DNA of 64,000 nucleotides from Mucilaginibacter pallidiroseus (GTDB lineage: Bacteria > Bacteroidota > Bacteroidia > Sphingobacteriales > Sphingobacteriaceae): the NCBI RefSeq assembly GCF_007846085.1, contig NZ_VOEJ01000009.1, forward strand, positions 1-64,000. Reading direction: 5' to 3'. The notes below the pieces were generated by a model. It was not told the DNA's origin. It did not search any database and was given only the letters and a program-made list of their open reading frames with translations. Shown here piece after piece: positions 26,515 through 34,817 of this stretch (position 1 is its first letter; each line of letters starts with the position of its first letter). The position numbers and the translations under genes were made by a program.

Positions 26515-26721
26515 ATGACCGAATTTAAACTCGAAGGCGACTATATCCCAATGATACAACTACTTAAGGCCCTTAACCTGGTACAAACCGGTGGCGAGGC
26601 GCAAATTGTGGTTGAAGACGGCGAAGTAAAATACAATGGCCAGGTAGATTACCGCAAAAGGCTGAAGGTGAAACAAGGCGATATTGTTGAGTTTAGAGGT
26701 ACCACCATCAAGGCTATTTAA
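26515..26721 (+). CDS. Small S4-domain RNA-binding protein (YbcJ-like)
   Basis: A protein of 68 residues made almost entirely of an S4 RNA-binding domain: IQLLKALNLVQTGGEAQIVVEDGEVKYNGQ and the basic RKRLKVKQGDIVEF. The start at 26515 (MTEFKLEG) is chosen because upstream in-frame Met codons add a stretch that overlaps the promoter box and is not seen in the family. Family members (YbcJ/YaaA-type) bind RNA, perhaps ribosomal or tRNA. The stop is 1 base before the aroB start, so the two genes are one transcript. Confidence 0.85.
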   Translation: MTEFKLEGDYIPMIQLLKALNLVQTGGEAQIVVEDGEVKYNGQVDYRKRLKVKQGDIVEFRGTTIKAI

Positions 26722-26722
26722 C

Positions 26723-27781
26723 ATGGACACTATTCAGAGCGACGGCTATTCAATTTTCTTTGATGATAGCATAACCGAACTATTTAAATTTGTTGAACAA
26801 GGCAATTACTCAAAGGTGTTTGTACTTACCGACGACAATACCGGCATACATTGTTTGCCCTTACTGCAGCCGCATCTTGTTAAGCTTAACAGTTACGACC
26901 TGATAGAAATTACCGCCGGCGAAGAAAATAAAACCATTGATTTTTGCATTGGCGTTTGGAAAATGCTGATTGATTTTGGTGCCGACCGCAAGGCGCTGAT
27001 GATAAACCTGGGTGGTGGCGTAGTAACCGACTTAGGTGGATTTGTAGCTTCGACCTATAAACGCGGGATCGACTTTGTGCAGGTACCCACTACCCTGCTT
27101 TCGCAGGTTGATGCATCTGTAGGTGGCAAAACAGGTGTTGATGTTGATGGTATAAAAAACATCATAGGTACATTTACCCAGCCAAAAGCCGTTTTTATGA
27201 ACGATGGCTTTTTAAGCACGCTGCCTCAAAGGCAACTACTATCGGGCCTGGCCGAAATGCTGAAACATGGCCTGATATGCGATGCCGATTATTGGGATGA
27301 GTTGAAAGAAAGCGACCTGAGCTTACCTTCTGCCGAATTGATCTATCGTTCGGTTGAGATTAAGAATGCGGTGGTGTTGGAAGACCCGCATGAAAAAAAT
27401 ATCCGCAAGGCCTTAAACTTTGGACATACCGTTGGCCACGCGGTTGAAACCTATTCGCTTTTAAATGATGATGACCCGCTTACACACGGCGAAGCTATTG
27501 CTATTGGCATGATATGCGAAGCGTGGCTATCAAATAAAAAAGCTGGTTTAAGCACCAATCAGTTAGACGAAGTAGCATCTGTAATTACCAGGTTGTATCC
27601 TAAATACGAAGTAAAGGCCGACAGCCAGGCAGAGTTGTTTAAGTTGATGCTGAACGACAAAAAGAATTTTGACGGGCAGATCAACTGCACTTTGTTAAAA
27701 CGTATAGGCGATTTTAGTATCGATAACCTGTGCACGGAAGTGGAGCTTTATGACAGCCTTAACTACTACGCCGGTTTGTAA
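26723..27781 (+). CDS. aroB: 3-dehydroquinate synthase
   Basis: A 352-residue NAD- and zinc-dependent enzyme turning DAHP into 3-dehydroquinate, step two of the shikimate pathway. The signature region LGGGVVTDLGGFVASTYKRG-D and QVPTTLLSQVDASVGGKTGV is intact, as are the metal-ligand motifs (Glu in GLAEMLKHG, His in LNFGHTVGHAVE and LTHGEAIAIG). The start at 26723 follows the upstream stop by one base; the longer frame that overlaps the S4 gene is unlikely. The rest of the aromatic genes are at 31205-36016, about 3.4 kb away. Confidence 0.96.
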   Translation: MDTIQSDGYSIFFDDSITELFKFVEQGNYSKVFVLTDDNTGIHCLPLLQPHLVKLNSYDLIEITAGEENKTIDFCIGVWKMLIDFGADRKALMINLGGGVVTDLGGFVASTYKRGIDFVQVPTTLLSQVDASVGGKTGVDVDGIKNIIGTFTQPKAVFMNDGFLSTLPQRQLLSGLAEMLKHGLICDADYWDELKESDLSLPSAELIYRSVEIKNAVVLEDPHEKNIRKALNFGHTVGHAVETYSLLNDDDPLTHGEAIAIGMICEAWLSNKKAGLSTNQLDEVASVITRLYPKYEVKADSQAELFKLMLNDKKNFDGQINCTLLKRIGDFSIDNLCTEVELYDSLNYYAGL

Positions 27782-27786
27782 TACAA

Positions 27787-27814
27787 CTGTTTGTTTTAAG
27801 CTTTAAACAAACAG
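27787..27814. repeat. Near-perfect palindrome after aroB
   Basis: CTGTTTGTTTTAAG (27787-27800) and CTTTAAACAAACAG (27801-27814) are inverted copies with one mismatch and no spacer. It may form a cruciform or an RNA hairpin ending the aroB transcript. No following T run is present. Confidence 0.55.
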
Positions 27815-27873
27815 CCCGCTTAATGCTATGTTAAAGTGCTTAGATCATTTATTGATCGCAAAGCTATTTTAAC

Positions 27874-28764
27874 ATGCCCAAATTAGATCTGCGCAGCGAA
27901 GCCGTTATTGTACTAATCAGTTTGCTGGTAGTGCTTACACTTGTGGAGATGTGGTTTAGCTATCGCGAAAACCGCCATTACTACGAAAAGCGGGATACGC
28001 TTACCAATGTCTATTTAACATCGCTTGCATTTATATTCAACCTGGCTGTAAACGCCTCATCGTTATTACTTTTAAACTGGGCTTACCAGTTCAAGCTATT
28101 TCAAATTCATAACATGTTTTTGTATTGGATGGTGCTCATAGTAGTGCAGGATTTTTTGTACTGGGTGCTGCATTACACCGGCCACTATTGCCGAATGTTT
28201 TGGGCCATGCACGTAACCCACCACTCGTCCGAGCATTTCAATATTACAACCGGGTTTAGGTCTACCGTTTTCGAGCCGCTTTACCGTACGTTCTTTTACA
28301 TGCCCTTAGCATTAATGGGCTTCAACGCTATAGATATTTTATACTCATACTTGATAACCCAGATGTATGGTAACATTGTGCACACGCAGTACAAGGTAAA
28401 CCTGCCCAATTGGTATGCTTTTATATTTGTAACGCCTGCTCATCACAGGGTGCATCATGCATCAAACATCCCCTATCTGGACAAAAATATGGGGATGCTT
28501 TTTATTATGTGGGACAGGCTTTTTGGTACCTTTAAAGATGAGGATGAAACTGAGCCTGTAAAGTACGGTCTGACGCATCAACCCGAAGACACAGGCCCGG
28601 TAAACATTATTTTTCATGAATGGAAAGCATTAATTGCTGATGTACGCAGGGCGCCCGGCTTTAAAAATAAAGCGGCATACCTGTTTAATCCACCTGGTTG
28701 GAGCCATGATGGCAGCACACAGACCGCAAAGGTATTACAGCGTGAATACAAAAAAATCGCTTAA
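27874..28764 (+). CDS. Sterol desaturase / fatty-acid hydroxylase family membrane protein
   Basis: A 296-residue membrane-bound di-iron oxygenase. It has about four membrane segments in its first 190 residues and the eight-histidine pattern of the superfamily: HYTGH, HVTHHSSEHFN and HHRVHHASN. The protein is of the bacterial type that hydroxylates lipids or carotenoid-like molecules. Its short cytosolic end carries the NPPGWSHDGST segment common in this group. The true lipid substrate is unknown. It is followed directly by a convergent hypothetical gene. Confidence 0.88.
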   Translation: MPKLDLRSEAVIVLISLLVVLTLVEMWFSYRENRHYYEKRDTLTNVYLTSLAFIFNLAVNASSLLLLNWAYQFKLFQIHNMFLYWMVLIVVQDFLYWVLHYTGHYCRMFWAMHVTHHSSEHFNITTGFRSTVFEPLYRTFFYMPLALMGFNAIDILYSYLITQMYGNIVHTQYKVNLPNWYAFIFVTPAHHRVHHASNIPYLDKNMGMLFIMWDRLFGTFKDEDETEPVKYGLTHQPEDTGPVNIIFHEWKALIADVRRAPGFKNKAAYLFNPPGWSHDGSTQTAKVLQREYKKIA

Positions 28765-28770
28765 ATACTG

Positions 28771-29865
28771 CTATTTACCTTTAAATAGTGCGGATACATA
28801 GCCAGGCAAACTCTTTACCTTCACATACAGGTAAAGCACGAGTGAGCTTTTGATAGTGTAAGGAATACTTTTAACAATATCACTGGAGTTGTCTTTATGC
28901 ATTAAACGGTGCAAATAATACAGCGCTTCTAACGAGGAGTAAAAGTTTTTATCTATCAGTTTTATATCGTAGATGGCCTTGCTATCGTTACGAAGCACAG
29001 GCATCTCATCACCTTTTTGCCTGCCAAGCCAATCCTCGTAGTAGTATCGGTTATCTGTTAAAACAGGTTCTTCGCAATTTGAAAGATATTTGCCGGTAGC
29101 GTACCAGAAGTTGTACCAAATGTATCCGCCGTGCCCGCCAAATTTTCCGAATGGATTTTCATCGCCAATAGCAGGGAATAAGCCTACCTTTTCAACCCCA
29201 TCCTTTCCTAAAAACTGCATGTTTTTTCGCCAGTGCGAAAACGTCCGCTCTAATAGCGTTGTATCTGTTAACGACCTTGTGAATAAGCCGTGCGACATTC
29301 CCTTTGAATGGAAGTAAATATAATTCCTCTCAGGATCGGCGGTTGCTAATTCGTAAACAAGCTTAATCCCGGGATATTCAAATTCATTCACCGTTGACGA
29401 ACTGATTATAGCATCCGGCACAATTGTTTTAATAATGGCCTTAGCACTCTCGGTAAGTCCATTGTTATCAGTGATATGAACATACAAATCGGCTTCTGTA
29501 AAAATGCCATAACTTTTCATTTGCAAAAGCTGGCCGGCAATTATGCCTTGCCAATTTGCCAATGGCGATATAAAAACGTTATAAACAATGGCAATGCTGC
29601 GCTTTGTGGCCGCTAAATCTATACTTACATCATTTTCATATTTGTCTTCCAAAACATTAAATACTCTTCCATCAGTTATGATTTGTAAATATCTCCTATG
29701 CCCTGCAATGGAATATTTGCGTTTTAACTCGTAGTTTTTAGGAATAGTGAGTACGCCCCCGCTAATCATTTTAATAAGATCCGCGGAAATATCAACCGTA
29801 TCAAGGGGCGACATATCTGCATTGAACGTTCCGTATAAAGCTATGATTTGATGTAGAGGTTGCAA
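28771..29865 (-). CDS. Hypothetical protein, possibly glycosyltransferase-related
   Basis: A 364-residue soluble protein I do not recognise firmly. No signal peptide is seen. Segments such as YIYFHSKGMSHGLFTRSL, DENPFGKFGGHGGYIWYNFWYATGKYL and NRYYYEDWLG are rich in aromatic and acidic residues and resemble the acceptor-binding parts of polysaccharide glycosyltransferases, but no DxD nucleotide-sugar motif stands out clearly. The central region with IAIVYNVFISPLANWQGIIAGQLLQM and LYVHITDN is beta/alpha-like, compatible with a Rossmann half. It lies alone between the lipid hydroxylase and an unknown membrane protein. Confidence 0.75.
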   Translation of the reverse strand: MQPLHQIIALYGTFNADMSPLDTVDISADLIKMISGGVLTIPKNYELKRKYSIAGHRRYLQIITDGRVFNVLEDKYENDVSIDLAATKRSIAIVYNVFISPLANWQGIIAGQLLQMKSYGIFTEADLYVHITDNNGLTESAKAIIKTIVPDAIISSSTVNEFEYPGIKLVYELATADPERNYIYFHSKGMSHGLFTRSLTDTTLLERTFSHWRKNMQFLGKDGVEKVGLFPAIGDENPFGKFGGHGGYIWYNFWYATGKYLSNCEEPVLTDNRYYYEDWLGRQKGDEMPVLRNDSKAIYDIKLIDKNFYSSLEALYYLHRLMHKDNSSDIVKSIPYTIKSSLVLYLYVKVKSLPGYVSALFKGK

Positions 29866-30073
29866 ACTGGTAGAAATAGGTGTTTTAGTAAATGCTTAAC
29901 CCGGGCAAATTTAATTATTACAAGCAGTGCATAAAACGTAAAGCGAATTATTGCTTGTTAATAGAGGGGTGTAGACAAAGACAAATTGAATACAGATACT
30001 ATTAACCAATCAATTTTACACAGTCTTATACTTTTATAATAGAATTCGAAATAGTATTTTCGGAAGCATAAAT

Positions 30074-30937
30074 ATGACCCACTTTGTCTCCAAAATACAA
30101 TTTAAACATTACGAAAAAGGAGAATTTACTGATGAGCAGAAAAGAACGCTACAGGAAACGTTAAATTTAGTAGCCGATTTTCCGTGGGCTGATCAAAATC
30201 ATTTTACATCTATTGAAGAAACCGGCCCATCTGTAACCATTGAGAATAATCAGTCAGAATATATAAAAATAGGCTTGTATTACAGCGGAACGTATGGCGT
30301 TTACTACCGCGATAAATTTGCGCTTGTTTCAAAGTCGTACGCAGCCGATCTAACGGAACTTACAAAAATCATAACGGCCTTTTTTGAGAATCGGTTAAAC
30401 GCCAATGACTTTAAAAAAGATTTTTTTTTGTGGATAAGCAGATATCATTTTGTATCAAAAAGTTTCGTTTATAATGTTAAGCCCTTTAAAACATTGCTTC
30501 TGAGCATCTTTTATATTATATATTTTATAGTACTGCTATGCTTTGTGCGCTCGATAAATTCGGCTGCTAAATTTGAAAAGTCATCAACAATCTTTTTGGT
30601 GCTATTTATTTTATTATGTTATTGCCTATGCAAAATTGCAGCTGTTCACTGTCGATATAAAAAACACTTCATAAAAGTATCAAAAGCTTCCGCAACATTT
30701 ACATATGGCAATGGCGTTAACATTAAAGAGTATAATAAAGCTGATATAGAAAGCATTACAACTTTCAGCCCAAAAAATAACCGCAGTCCAAATATGTTTT
30801 TTGTTTTTATAATCAATTTCGTTAACGGCGATAAAATCAAGTTTAACAATATGATGATCTCTGAAAGTATTGTAACAACAAAATTCCCTAACACAAAATT
30901 TACTATCAGCAAAGGTAGTTCATTTTGGAAGCTCTAA
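30074..30937 (+). CDS. Hypothetical membrane protein
   Basis: A 287-residue protein without a recognisable family. The first ~140 residues are soluble and acidic-basic mixed, then two adjacent membrane helices follow (TLLLSIFYIIYFIVLLCFV and SSTIFLVLFILLCYCLCKIAAV), and the last ~90 residues form a beta-rich cytoplasmic tail (FTYGNGVNIKEY, ESITTFSPKN, INFVNGDKIKFNNMM) resembling PH-like (bPH) domains. The gene is AT-richer than the neighbouring pathway genes. It stands alone before the phe attenuator. Confidence 0.75.
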   Translation: MTHFVSKIQFKHYEKGEFTDEQKRTLQETLNLVADFPWADQNHFTSIEETGPSVTIENNQSEYIKIGLYYSGTYGVYYRDKFALVSKSYAADLTELTKIITAFFENRLNANDFKKDFFLWISRYHFVSKSFVYNVKPFKTLLLSIFYIIYFIVLLCFVRSINSAAKFEKSSTIFLVLFILLCYCLCKIAAVHCRYKKHFIKVSKASATFTYGNGVNIKEYNKADIESITTFSPKNNRSPNMFFVFIINFVNGDKIKFNNMMISESIVTTKFPNTKFTISKGSSFWKL

Positions 30938-31019
30938 TCTGTTTTAAGAAGCTATATGAAGTTTTAACCAAATAAAATTCTGTTCGACTAAATTATTTTA
31001 AGAAAAATAAAATTATCTA

Positions 31020-31049
31020 TTGACAAAATGTTTTTTACTTGTACATTTA
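31020..31049 (+). promoter_or_regulatory. Promoter of the phe/aro operon
   Basis: TTG (31020-31022), 19 bases, TACATTTA (31042-31049); seven of eight positions fit TAnnTTTG. The expected transcription start is near 31055, just upstream of the leader-peptide ATG at 31066. Confidence 0.75.
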
Positions 31050-31065
31050 CGGCATAACAAAAACA

Positions 31066-31131
31066 ATGATCACATTACGCGCATACTTTTATGGTTTCTT
31101 CTTTTACTTTAGCAGTAAGAGCCGGGCCTGA
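31066..31131 (+). CDS. Phenylalanine-rich leader peptide of the pheA attenuator
   Basis: A 21-codon frame (ATG at 31066, TGA at 31129-31131) begins MITLRAYFYGFFFYFSSKS; residues 7-15, YFYGFFFYF, hold eight Phe/Tyr in nine codons. This is the hallmark of a ribosome-sensing leader peptide for aromatic amino acids, as in the E. coli pheL gene. It starts about 11 bases after the predicted transcription start and ends inside the first arm of the antiterminator. It is too short to be called by gene finders. The evidence is composition, position and the RNA structures that follow. Confidence 0.85.
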   Translation: MITLRAYFYGFFFYFSSKSRA

Positions 31132-31190
31132 TATGTGCAAACAGAACATAAAAAATCAGAAAGTCCCGGCCTAAAAGCCGGGACTTTCTT
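31121..31190 (+). promoter_or_regulatory. Transcription attenuator of pheA
   Basis: The terminator is a perfect 13-base stem: AGAAAGTCCCGGC (31158-31170) with GCCGGGACTTTCT (31177-31189), loop CTAAAA, then a T-rich run. GCCGGG at 31121-31126, within the last codons of the leader peptide, is a second copy of the 3' arm core and can pair with CCCGGC (31165-31170) to block the terminator. A ribosome that finishes the peptide covers 31121-31131 and permits termination; a ribosome stalled at Phe/Tyr codons leaves it free and allows readthrough into pheA at 31205. Confidence 0.85.
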
Positions 31191-31204
31191 GCTTTACATA
31201 CATT

Positions 31205-32113
31205 ATGAAAACCGAAAGACCGAGAGTTGCAATACAGGGTATCCGCGCTTCCTTCCACGAGGAAGCCGCATTAAGATACTTTGGCGAAAACATTGAAACC
31301 GTTGAGTGCAATTCATTCAAGCAAACGTTTGAGGCCCTGCAAAACAAGGAGGCTGATTATGTTGTAATGGCTATCGAGAACAGCATAGCCGGCAGCATAT
31401 TGCCAAACTACTCGCTTATGATGAGCTATAGCTTCCCGGTGGTTGGCGAGGTGTATGTACCTATACAATTGCACTTAATGGCTTTGCCGGGTGTACGGTT
31501 TGATGATGTTAAGTATGTAACATCCCACCCTATTGCTATACGCCAGTGCATTGATTTTTTTGACGAGTATCCGCGCTTACAAATTGTTGAAAGCAATGAT
31601 ACAGCCGCATGTGCCAAACGCATTCGCGATGAGCAGCTTACAGATACCGTTGCCATTGCCAACGCCCTGGCGGCACAATTATACGGCCTGGATGTATTAG
31701 AGCGCCGCATCGAATCTAACAAACTAAACTTTACCCGTTTCCTGATCCTTACCACGCATGAAAATGCACGTAAAAAAACAGGTGCAAATAAAGCATCATT
31801 GTGTTTCCAGGTTAATAACGAGGTGGGCGCACTGGCTAAAGTGTTAAATATTTTCGCGCATGAAAACGTGAACATGAGCAAAATCCAAAGCATGCCGGTT
31901 TTAGGTAAGCGTAATGAGTATAATTTTTACGTGGACATTGAGTGGGGAGAAACGCGCCAGTTTGATAACGCCATAAAACAGATCCTTAAATACACCCATA
32001 ACTTTAACATACTGGGCGAGTATTTAAAATACGAGGAAGACACCCAGGCGCCAAAACCCGCCCCGAGCCCCGAGAGCACAAAACGCTACATTACGGTAAG
32101 GAAGATAGAATAG
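31205..32113 (+). CDS. pheA: Prephenate dehydratase
   Basis: A 302-residue monofunctional enzyme converting prephenate to phenylpyruvate, the phenylalanine branch. The N-terminal catalytic domain shows IQGIRASFHEEAALRYFGE, YVVMAIENSIAGSILPNY and the catalytic TRF in LNFTRFLIL; the C-terminal ACT domain, about 195-280, includes ASLCFQVNNEVGALAKVLNIFA and the phenylalanine-binding region NMSKIQSMPV. The protein has no chorismate mutase part; that activity is in the next gene. Expression is governed by the upstream attenuator and activity probably by Phe binding to the ACT domain. Confidence 0.95.
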   Translation: MKTERPRVAIQGIRASFHEEAALRYFGENIETVECNSFKQTFEALQNKEADYVVMAIENSIAGSILPNYSLMMSYSFPVVGEVYVPIQLHLMALPGVRFDDVKYVTSHPIAIRQCIDFFDEYPRLQIVESNDTAACAKRIRDEQLTDTVAIANALAAQLYGLDVLERRIESNKLNFTRFLILTTHENARKKTGANKASLCFQVNNEVGALAKVLNIFAHENVNMSKIQSMPVLGKRNEYNFYVDIEWGETRQFDNAIKQILKYTHNFNILGEYLKYEEDTQAPKPAPSPESTKRYITVRKIE

Positions 32114-32120
32114 TATTTGG

Positions 32121-32238
32121 AGTCGAAAAGTTCCGATGTCGGTAAGTCCGAAAGATTAAAGGAAATAAAATCAGATAATTAACAAAAAATAAACATAACA
32201 TACTACCGGACTTAACGACTTATCGTACTTCCGGACTA
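32121..32238. repeat. Imperfect inverted repeat between pheA and aroF
   Basis: The segment 32121-32154 and the reverse complement of 32201-32238 share the unit AGTCCG...AAGTC; the core GTCGGTAAGTCCG versus GTCGTTAAGTCCG matches at 12 of 13 bases. The two arms are separated by an AT-rich spacer of about 46 bases. It looks like an intergenic repeat element of the type dispersed in genomes of this family. Confidence 0.6.
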
Positions 32239-32249
32239 ATAAAATCGAT

Positions 32250-33377
32250 ATGAAACACAATTTAAACATACAGCCGCTTAACACCTGGATCAATCAGGCA
32301 GGCAAACAACCTTTGGTGATATCTGGCCCGTGCAGCGCCGAAACTGAAGAACAATTGGTAGCAACAGCACACCTACTTGCCCAAACAGGTAAAATAAGCG
32401 CCCTACGCGCAGGTATCTGGAAACCACGTACCCGCCCGGGCGAGTTTGAAGGTATTGGCAGCATTGGTTTGGAATGGTTAAAACGCGCTAAAGCAGAAAC
32501 AGGCTTGCCTACAGCTGTTGAAGTAGCTACCGCAAAACACGTTGAAGAAGCTTTGGCTGCAGGTGTAGATATCCTTTGGGTAGGTGCACGCTCAACAGCC
32601 AACCCATTCACCGTGCAGGAAATTGCCGATGCTTTACGTGGTGTTGATGTACCTGTAATGGTTAAAAACCCTGTAAACCCCGATCTATCATTATGGGTGG
32701 GTGCATTGGAGCGTATCAACAACGCTGGTATTACCAAATTAGCGGCCATACACCGCGGCTTTTCATCATACGAGAAATCAGCTTTCCGTAACGAACCGAT
32801 GTGGGATGTAGCCATCGCGTTAAAAACCCTTGTACCTGACCTGCCTATCATTAACGACCCAAGCCACATTACCGGCGCACGTGATTTAATTGCTTACGTA
32901 TCACAAAAAGCATTGGATTTGGACATGCAAGGTTTAATGATCGAGTCGCACATCGACCCTTCAGTAGCATGGACGGATGCCAAACAACAAGTTACCCCTG
33001 CTGCCCTTTCAGATATTATTGATCACCTTGCATTACGTAAGCCCGAAGTGCGCAACACCGAGGTTAACGATAAACTGCATGAATTACGCAACCAGATAGA
33101 TAAGATTGATGATTTGCTGATCCAGAAAATTGCTGAGCGTATGCAAATTGTTGAGAAGATTGGTAACTACAAAAAAGATAACAACATTACTATTTTACAG
33201 GTTAACCGTTGGGATGAGATTCTGCAAAAACGTGTTGGCTATGGTAAAGCTTTAAAACTTAGCGGCGAATTCACCGAAAAACTATTAGAGTTATTGCATA
33301 GTGAGTCTATCCGTAAGCAAACCGAGATCATGAACGACGAAGCCGGGCAAGCAAAAGAAAAGCTTACCCACGCATAA
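32250..33377 (+). CDS. Bifunctional DAHP synthase / chorismate mutase
   Basis: A 375-residue fusion. Residues about 1-255 form a DAHP synthase of the KDO8P-synthase-like class: VISGPCSAETEEQLV, RAGIWKPRTRPGEFEGIG, AIHRGFSSY, NDPSHITGARDL and GLMIESHIDPSVAWTDAKQQ. It makes the first shikimate-pathway compound from PEP and erythrose-4-phosphate. Residues about 268-355 form a type II chorismate mutase (LHELRNQIDKIDDLLIQKIAERMQIVEKIGNYKKDN), so feedback sensing by prephenate may act across the fusion, as known for related enzymes. It follows pheA by 136 bases containing a repeat element. Confidence 0.94.
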   Translation: MKHNLNIQPLNTWINQAGKQPLVISGPCSAETEEQLVATAHLLAQTGKISALRAGIWKPRTRPGEFEGIGSIGLEWLKRAKAETGLPTAVEVATAKHVEEALAAGVDILWVGARSTANPFTVQEIADALRGVDVPVMVKNPVNPDLSLWVGALERINNAGITKLAAIHRGFSSYEKSAFRNEPMWDVAIALKTLVPDLPIINDPSHITGARDLIAYVSQKALDLDMQGLMIESHIDPSVAWTDAKQQVTPAALSDIIDHLALRKPEVRNTEVNDKLHELRNQIDKIDDLLIQKIAERMQIVEKIGNYKKDNNITILQVNRWDEILQKRVGYGKALKLSGEFTEKLLELLHSESIRKQTEIMNDEAGQAKEKLTHA

Positions 33378-33427
33378 GCGAGCCCGTTGTTAGCAAAATA
33401 TTGGTTTCATATTATACCCCGGCTGTG

Positions 33428-33435
33428 TAGCTTTG
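33428..33435 (+). promoter_or_regulatory. Possible -7 box upstream of aroA
   Basis: TAGCTTTG fits TAnnTTTG; it lies 42 bases before the aroA ATG at 33478. The nearest TTG (33401) is 24 bases away, longer than usual, so the promoter is only a possibility and aroA may also be read from upstream. Confidence 0.45.
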
Positions 33436-33477
33436 CCATGCAGCCGGGATATTAGTACCCTGTTACAAAATCTATTA

Positions 33478-34776
33478 ATGAAACATAACATTACACTTAC
33501 CAAGCAAGGCAAATCGGCAAACGGCACCATACAACTTACCGGTTCAAAAAGCGAGTGTAACCGTGCCCTTCTTATTGAGGCCCTTAGCGACGGTAAAGTA
33601 AAGGTTGAGAATATATCTGACGCTGCCGACACTGTTACGTTGGCGGGAATACTAAAGCCAGAGATTAATGACCAAAGATCAGAGATTAGTTCTGATAGGA
33701 GCCTCACCTCTAATCTCCAATCTCAAACCTCTGAAGTAAACATTGGCCCGGCTGGTACGGCAATGCGCTTTTTAACAGCTTACTATGCCATAGGCAACCA
33801 AGGAGTTGTGCTTACCGGGAGCGAGCGCATGAAACAAAGGCCCATTGGTATTTTAGTTGATGCCTTACGCACCCTCGGTGCGGAAATATCTTATGAGGAA
33901 AAAGACGGCTACCCCCCTATCAGGCTGAGCGGAAATTTCACTCAAAAAACGGATAAGATTAGCATCAAAGGGAACATAAGCAGCCAGTATATCACTGCAT
34001 TACTGCTTATAGCACCTAAATTGCCGCAAGGACTTGAAGTACATATAGAAGGCGACCTTACATCGCGCCCGTATGTAGAAATGACATTGGCCATGCTTAA
34101 GCAAGCGGGCATACAGTACAATTGGAATGATAATGTCATAGCCATTGCACATCAGCCTTATCAGGAAACTACGTTACTTGTAGAACCCGATTGGAGCGCT
34201 GCAAGTTATTGGTATTCCATAGCGGCATTAAGCGACGAGGCGGAATTATTTTTACCCGGCCTAACATCATACAGTCTTCAGGGCGATAGCGTGATAACCG
34301 AAATTATGGCCAGCTTTGGCATTACATCGGTATTTAAGGATGGTGGCGTACATCTTAAAAAAGAAACGAAGCCGCTGCTACGTACTGAGTTTGATATGAT
34401 TAAATGTCCGGATTTGGCGCAAACTGTAATTGTTATTTGTGCAGCGCTTGGCCACGAGGCTACCTTTACCGGTCTGGAAACATTGAAGATCAAGGAAACC
34501 GACCGCGTGCTGGCATTACAAACCGAGCTGGCGAAAATGGGCGTGAAGTTGATAGAAGAAAACGAAGTTTATAGGCTTGATTGCAGCGGCCGTTTTATAC
34601 CGCAGCAAATGTTTGTAGGCACGTACGATGATCACCGCATGGCCATGGCTTTTGCACCGTTGGCTATCATCATCCCCGAGTTGGAGATTGAAGATGCCGA
34701 TGTTGTAGAAAAATCATACCCTGCATTTTGGACAGACCTTGAAAAAGTGGGATTCTTTTCAAAGGCGAAAGTGTAA
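33478..34776 (+). CDS. aroA: 3-phosphoshikimate 1-carboxyvinyltransferase (EPSP synthase)
   Basis: A 432-residue enzyme joining shikimate-3-phosphate and PEP. The start at 33478 (MKHNITLTKQ) is chosen because the longer frame crosses the promoter box. Family marks are LTGSKSECNRALLIEAL, GPAGTAMRFLTAYYA, SSQYITALLLIAPKL, the LEVDWSAASYWYS-like region VEPDWSAASYWYSI, IKETDRVLALQTELAKMG and TYDDHRMAMAFAPLA. Between residues about 60 and 87 there is an unusual insertion, encoded by an imperfect palindrome (33659-33733), just before the GPAGTAMR loop. The rest of the active site is intact, so the enzyme should work. Confidence 0.94.
   Translation: MKHNITLTKQGKSANGTIQLTGSKSECNRALLIEALSDGKVKVENISDAADTVTLAGILKPEINDQRSEISSDRSLTSNLQSQTSEVNIGPAGTAMRFLTAYYAIGNQGVVLTGSERMKQRPIGILVDALRTLGAEISYEEKDGYPPIRLSGNFTQKTDKISIKGNISSQYITALLLIAPKLPQGLEVHIEGDLTSRPYVEMTLAMLKQAGIQYNWNDNVIAIAHQPYQETTLLVEPDWSAASYWYSIAALSDEAELFLPGLTSYSLQGDSVITEIMASFGITSVFKDGGVHLKKETKPLLRTEFDMIKCPDLAQTVIVICAALGHEATFTGLETLKIKETDRVLALQTELAKMGVKLIEENEVYRLDCSGRFIPQQMFVGTYDDHRMAMAFAPLAIIIPELEIEDADVVEKSYPAFWTDLEKVGFFSKAKV
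33659..33733. repeat. Palindromic repeat element inserted in the aroA reading frame
   Basis: CAGAGATTA occurs at 33659-33667 and 33680-33688; GAGATTAG (33682-33689) is inverted as CTAATCTC (33710-33717); CAGAG (33659-33663) is inverted as CTCTG (33729-33733). About 75 bases (25 codons) thus form an imperfect hairpin of low-complexity GA/TC sequence. The inserted peptide (NDQRSEISSDRSL-type, hydrophilic) lies in a surface loop position and keeps the frame. Confidence 0.7.
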
Positions 34777-34817
34777 TTAAGGTTAAGGTTAAAAGTAGAA
34801 AGCTCTAAAACCAACGC

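Noticed and set aside
31426-31893. 155-codon frame antisense to pheA
   Set aside because: Shadow frame of a conserved gene; Ser/Arg/Cys-rich without motifs.
32294-32869. 191-codon frame antisense to the DAHP synthase gene
   Set aside because: Fully overlapped by a strongly supported enzyme; no family features.
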